DNA from: Nitrosospira sp.
Lineage (GTDB): Bacteria > Pseudomonadota > Gammaproteobacteria > Burkholderiales > Nitrosomonadaceae
DNA: 8,523 nt
Assembly: GCA_030453055.1 (NCBI GenBank)
Contig: JAKDLC010000073.1
Span: 1 to 8,523 of the forward strand
Direction of reading: 5' to 3'
Below, one piece after another: positions 7,037 through 8,523 of the stretch. A model generated the notes under the pieces. The model searched no databases. It was not told where the DNA came from and worked only from the letters and a program-made list of their open reading frames with translations. Position 1 is the stretch's first letter, and the number at the start of each line of letters is the position of its first letter. Both the position numbers and the translations under genes were made by a program.

Positions 7037-7792
7037 TCAATAAAAACTCTCCGCCAGCGAGCCGATCAGCATATGCCACCCGTCTACCAGCACGAACAGC
7101 ATGATCTTGAACGGCAACGCCACCAGAGCGGGCGATACCATCATCATACCCATGGACATGAGCACCGAAGCCACGACCATGTCGATGATGAGAAACGGGA
7201 TGAATACCGCGAAACCGATCTGAAAGGCGGTTTTTAATTCGCTGGTGGCAAAGGCCGGGACCAGTATCCGCAGCGACACGTCTTCGGGTCCATTCAATTG
7301 CGGGTGGCCCGAAAGCTTGACGAACAACGCCAGATCCGCTTCCCGGGTCTGCTTGATCATAAAGGCCTTGAGCGGCGCCACAGCTCTTTCCAGCGCCTGA
7401 GCCTGCGTTATCTTGTTATTGACATAGGGCTCGTAGGCGTCCGTATAGATCTTGTCGAATACCGGGCCCATAACGAAAAAAGTGAGAAACAACGCAAGCC
7501 CGACAAGTACCTGGCTGGGCGGCGAAGACTGGGTGCCAAGCGCCATGCGCAACAGCGAAAACACAATGATGATGCGGGTAAAGCTCGTCATCATCAGCAG
7601 CGCAGCCGGCAGCAGCGTGAGCGCTGTCAGCAGCAGCAGGGTTTGGAGGGTCAGTACATAGTTTTGTCCGCCCCCCGGCGCCGGCGTGCTGGTGAACGCG
7701 GGCAAGCCTGCGGTCTGGGCCAGTGCGGATAAAGGTGTGGCCAGCAATACGGTTCCCAGGGCGATTCCCAGCACGATGCGGTTCATGGACAT
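7037..7792 (-). CDS. fliP: FliP, flagellar export gate membrane protein
   Basis: FliP forms the pentameric core of the flagellar protein export gate with FliR and FliQ. The 251-residue length is typical. Residues 1-25 are a cleavable signal peptide (MSMNRIVLG to PLSALA), as known for this family. Then come a hydrophobic helix near 50-70, the family signature [19 protein letters not shown] with [19 protein letters not shown], a periplasmic region ([19 protein letters not shown]), the conserved [17 protein letters not shown] segment, and C-terminal helices with [10 protein letters not shown]. The ATG at 7792 is the first possible start after an in-frame stop. An ATG two codons later (7786) is equally possible. 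The ribosome site is weak (AGGA about 13 nt upstream). The fliO stop lies about 120 bp upstream, and that gap holds no recognisable gene. Confidence 0.97.
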   Translation of the reverse strand: MSMNRIVLGIALGTVLLATPLSALAQTAGLPAFTSTPAPGGGQNYVLTLQTLLLLTALTLLPAALLMMTSFTRIIIVFSLLRMALGTQSSPPSQVLVGLALFLTFFVMGPVFDKIYTDAYEPYVNNKITQAQALERAVAPLKAFMIKQTREADLALFVKLSGHPQLNGPEDVSLRILVPAFATSELKTAFQIGFAVFIPFLIIDMVVASVLMSMGMMMVSPALVALPFKIMLFVLVDGWHMLIGSLAESFY

Positions 7793-7912
7793 GGTTTTGC
7801 TATTATCCTGAATCCGTCCTGTAGCGAAACCGCCAAAGAGTCCAAGGTTGATGAATGCAAAAAGTTATTGCGAGTCATGGCGCCGGACTGAAAATGCGTG
7901 ACATATGAGCGG

Positions 7913-8449
7913 TCAACCGCCCGATTCGGGACCATTACGCTTCTCCATTACCTGCCTGAACCAGGCGGAAAAGCGGGCGTCGCTTTCATTCTCGCCAGCC
8001 GCTCGGCCGGTGGCCATGCTTTCGCCCTTGGGCATGTTATGCAATGCCGTCACCTGACCGGGCGCAACGCCGATTACCAGCCAGGTATCGGCGACTTCCA
8101 CCAGTACCACACGCTCACGCTGGCCGACAGCGGAACCGCCGATAACCTTGATCGCGCCGGCCGAGCCCCTTGGCATACCGCCAAAACGCTTCAGCAGCCA
8201 TGCGGAACCCGCGATCACGGCGAGCACCAGCACCAAACCCAGCATGACCTGAAGCATGCCGCCATCGGCGGCCGGAGAAGCGCCAGCCGGCGCGGCATTG
8301 GCTGACAAAACGCAACAACCAAGCAGCAAGATGGCTAGCCCGGATGTTTCATAAATTCGCGTGATGATTGCGCAGGATTTTGTTTTGCAGGGGGATTTTG
8401 TGAGGGAGCGGCGTAGTGACTCATACGCCCGACTAAGCAAAATTCCCAT
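7913..8449 (-). CDS. fliO: FliO, flagellar export gate assembly protein
   Basis: FliO is a membrane protein that helps FliP oligomerise during assembly of the flagellar export gate. The core is clear: a transmembrane helix ([20 protein letters not shown]) followed by the cytoplasmic domain with [18 protein letters not shown] and [16 protein letters not shown]. Before it is a signal-peptide-like stretch [15 protein letters not shown] followed by APAG. The N-terminus is uncertain. The frame runs open to the window edge. I give the ATG at 8449 (178 residues), the only in-frame ATG upstream of the signal-like segment; a TTG at 8482 (189 residues) also exists. Residues between that start and LAILLL are unusually Arg/Lys/Ser/Cys-rich and unlike FliO. 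An out-of-frame ATG at 8352 may mark a frameshift. It is the first gene of the visible part of the operon, followed by fliP. Confidence 0.9.
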   Translation of the reverse strand: MGILLSRAYESLRRSLTKSPCKTKSCAIITRIYETSGLAILLLGCCVLSANAAPAGASPAADGGMLQVMLGLVLVLAVIAGSAWLLKRFGGMPRGSAGAIKVIGGSAVGQRERVVLVEVADTWLVIGVAPGQVTALHNMPKGESMATGRAAGENESDARFSAWFRQVMEKRNGPESGG

Positions 8450-8523
8450 ACGAAACAAAAGACCAGCAAGGGCGCGCGTCAATTTAGTAGAGTCGGGATC
8501 TGGCGCGGTAGTGTAGGGTTGGC

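Noticed and set aside
6970..7822. 11-bp inverted pair ACAGGACGGAT at 6970-6980 (plus) and 7812-7822 (minus) flanking fliP
   Set aside because: Several 11-bp matches are expected by chance among all positions of an 8.5-kb window, and there is no sign of a mobile element.
8422..8424. ATG at 8424 on the minus strand opening a 29-codon frame (begins [12 protein letters not shown]) that ends at 8335
   Set aside because: No ribosome site and no recognisable content; it only becomes interesting as the frame that contains the ATG at 8352 discussed under fliO.

Overview
The window looks like chromosomal DNA of a flagellated Gram-negative proteobacterium, most likely a betaproteobacterium. A Nitrosospira/Nitrosomonas-type relative is my best guess, from the style of the UvrB and Fli proteins and the presence of a PEP-CTERM exported protein. 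That taxonomic guess is inference and was not checked by any search. I see no RNA genes, insertion sequences, phage genes or CRISPR arrays.

Region 1 (1-3410) is housekeeping. uvrB (minus strand) encodes the damage-recognition helicase subunit of nucleotide excision repair. A class I aspartate aminotransferase gene (plus strand) diverges from it almost start-to-start. The clearest promoter for the aminotransferase has a perfect TATAAT and lies over the 5' end of uvrB. A nested hairpin followed by a short T run closes the aminotransferase gene.

Region 2 (3408-5800) is accessory. A minus-strand gene encodes a 362-residue protein of unknown function with two EF-hand-like loops at its N-terminus and a possible Cys/His hydrolase core. 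A 341-bp intergenic region with a direct repeat and candidate promoters separates it from a divergent plus-strand gene. That second gene encodes a secreted protein with a signal peptide, a probable beta-barrel domain, a highly charged heptad-repeat linker and a C-terminal PEP-CTERM-like sorting signal. The core of that signal reads LPETG, which is also an exact sortase LPXTG match.

Region 3 (5820-8523) is part of a flagellar operon on the minus strand, transcribed in the order fliO-fliP-fliQ-fliR. These genes encode the membrane core of the flagellar type III export gate (FliP, FliQ, FliR) and its assembly factor FliO. The operon continues beyond the right edge. No fliN end is recognisable there, and the 5' end of fliO is ambiguous.

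I found no complete new multi-gene system. The best leads are the unrecognised EF-hand/Cys-His protein, the LPETG variant of the PEP-CTERM signal with its D/R/K heptads, and the possible frameshift at the start of fliO.
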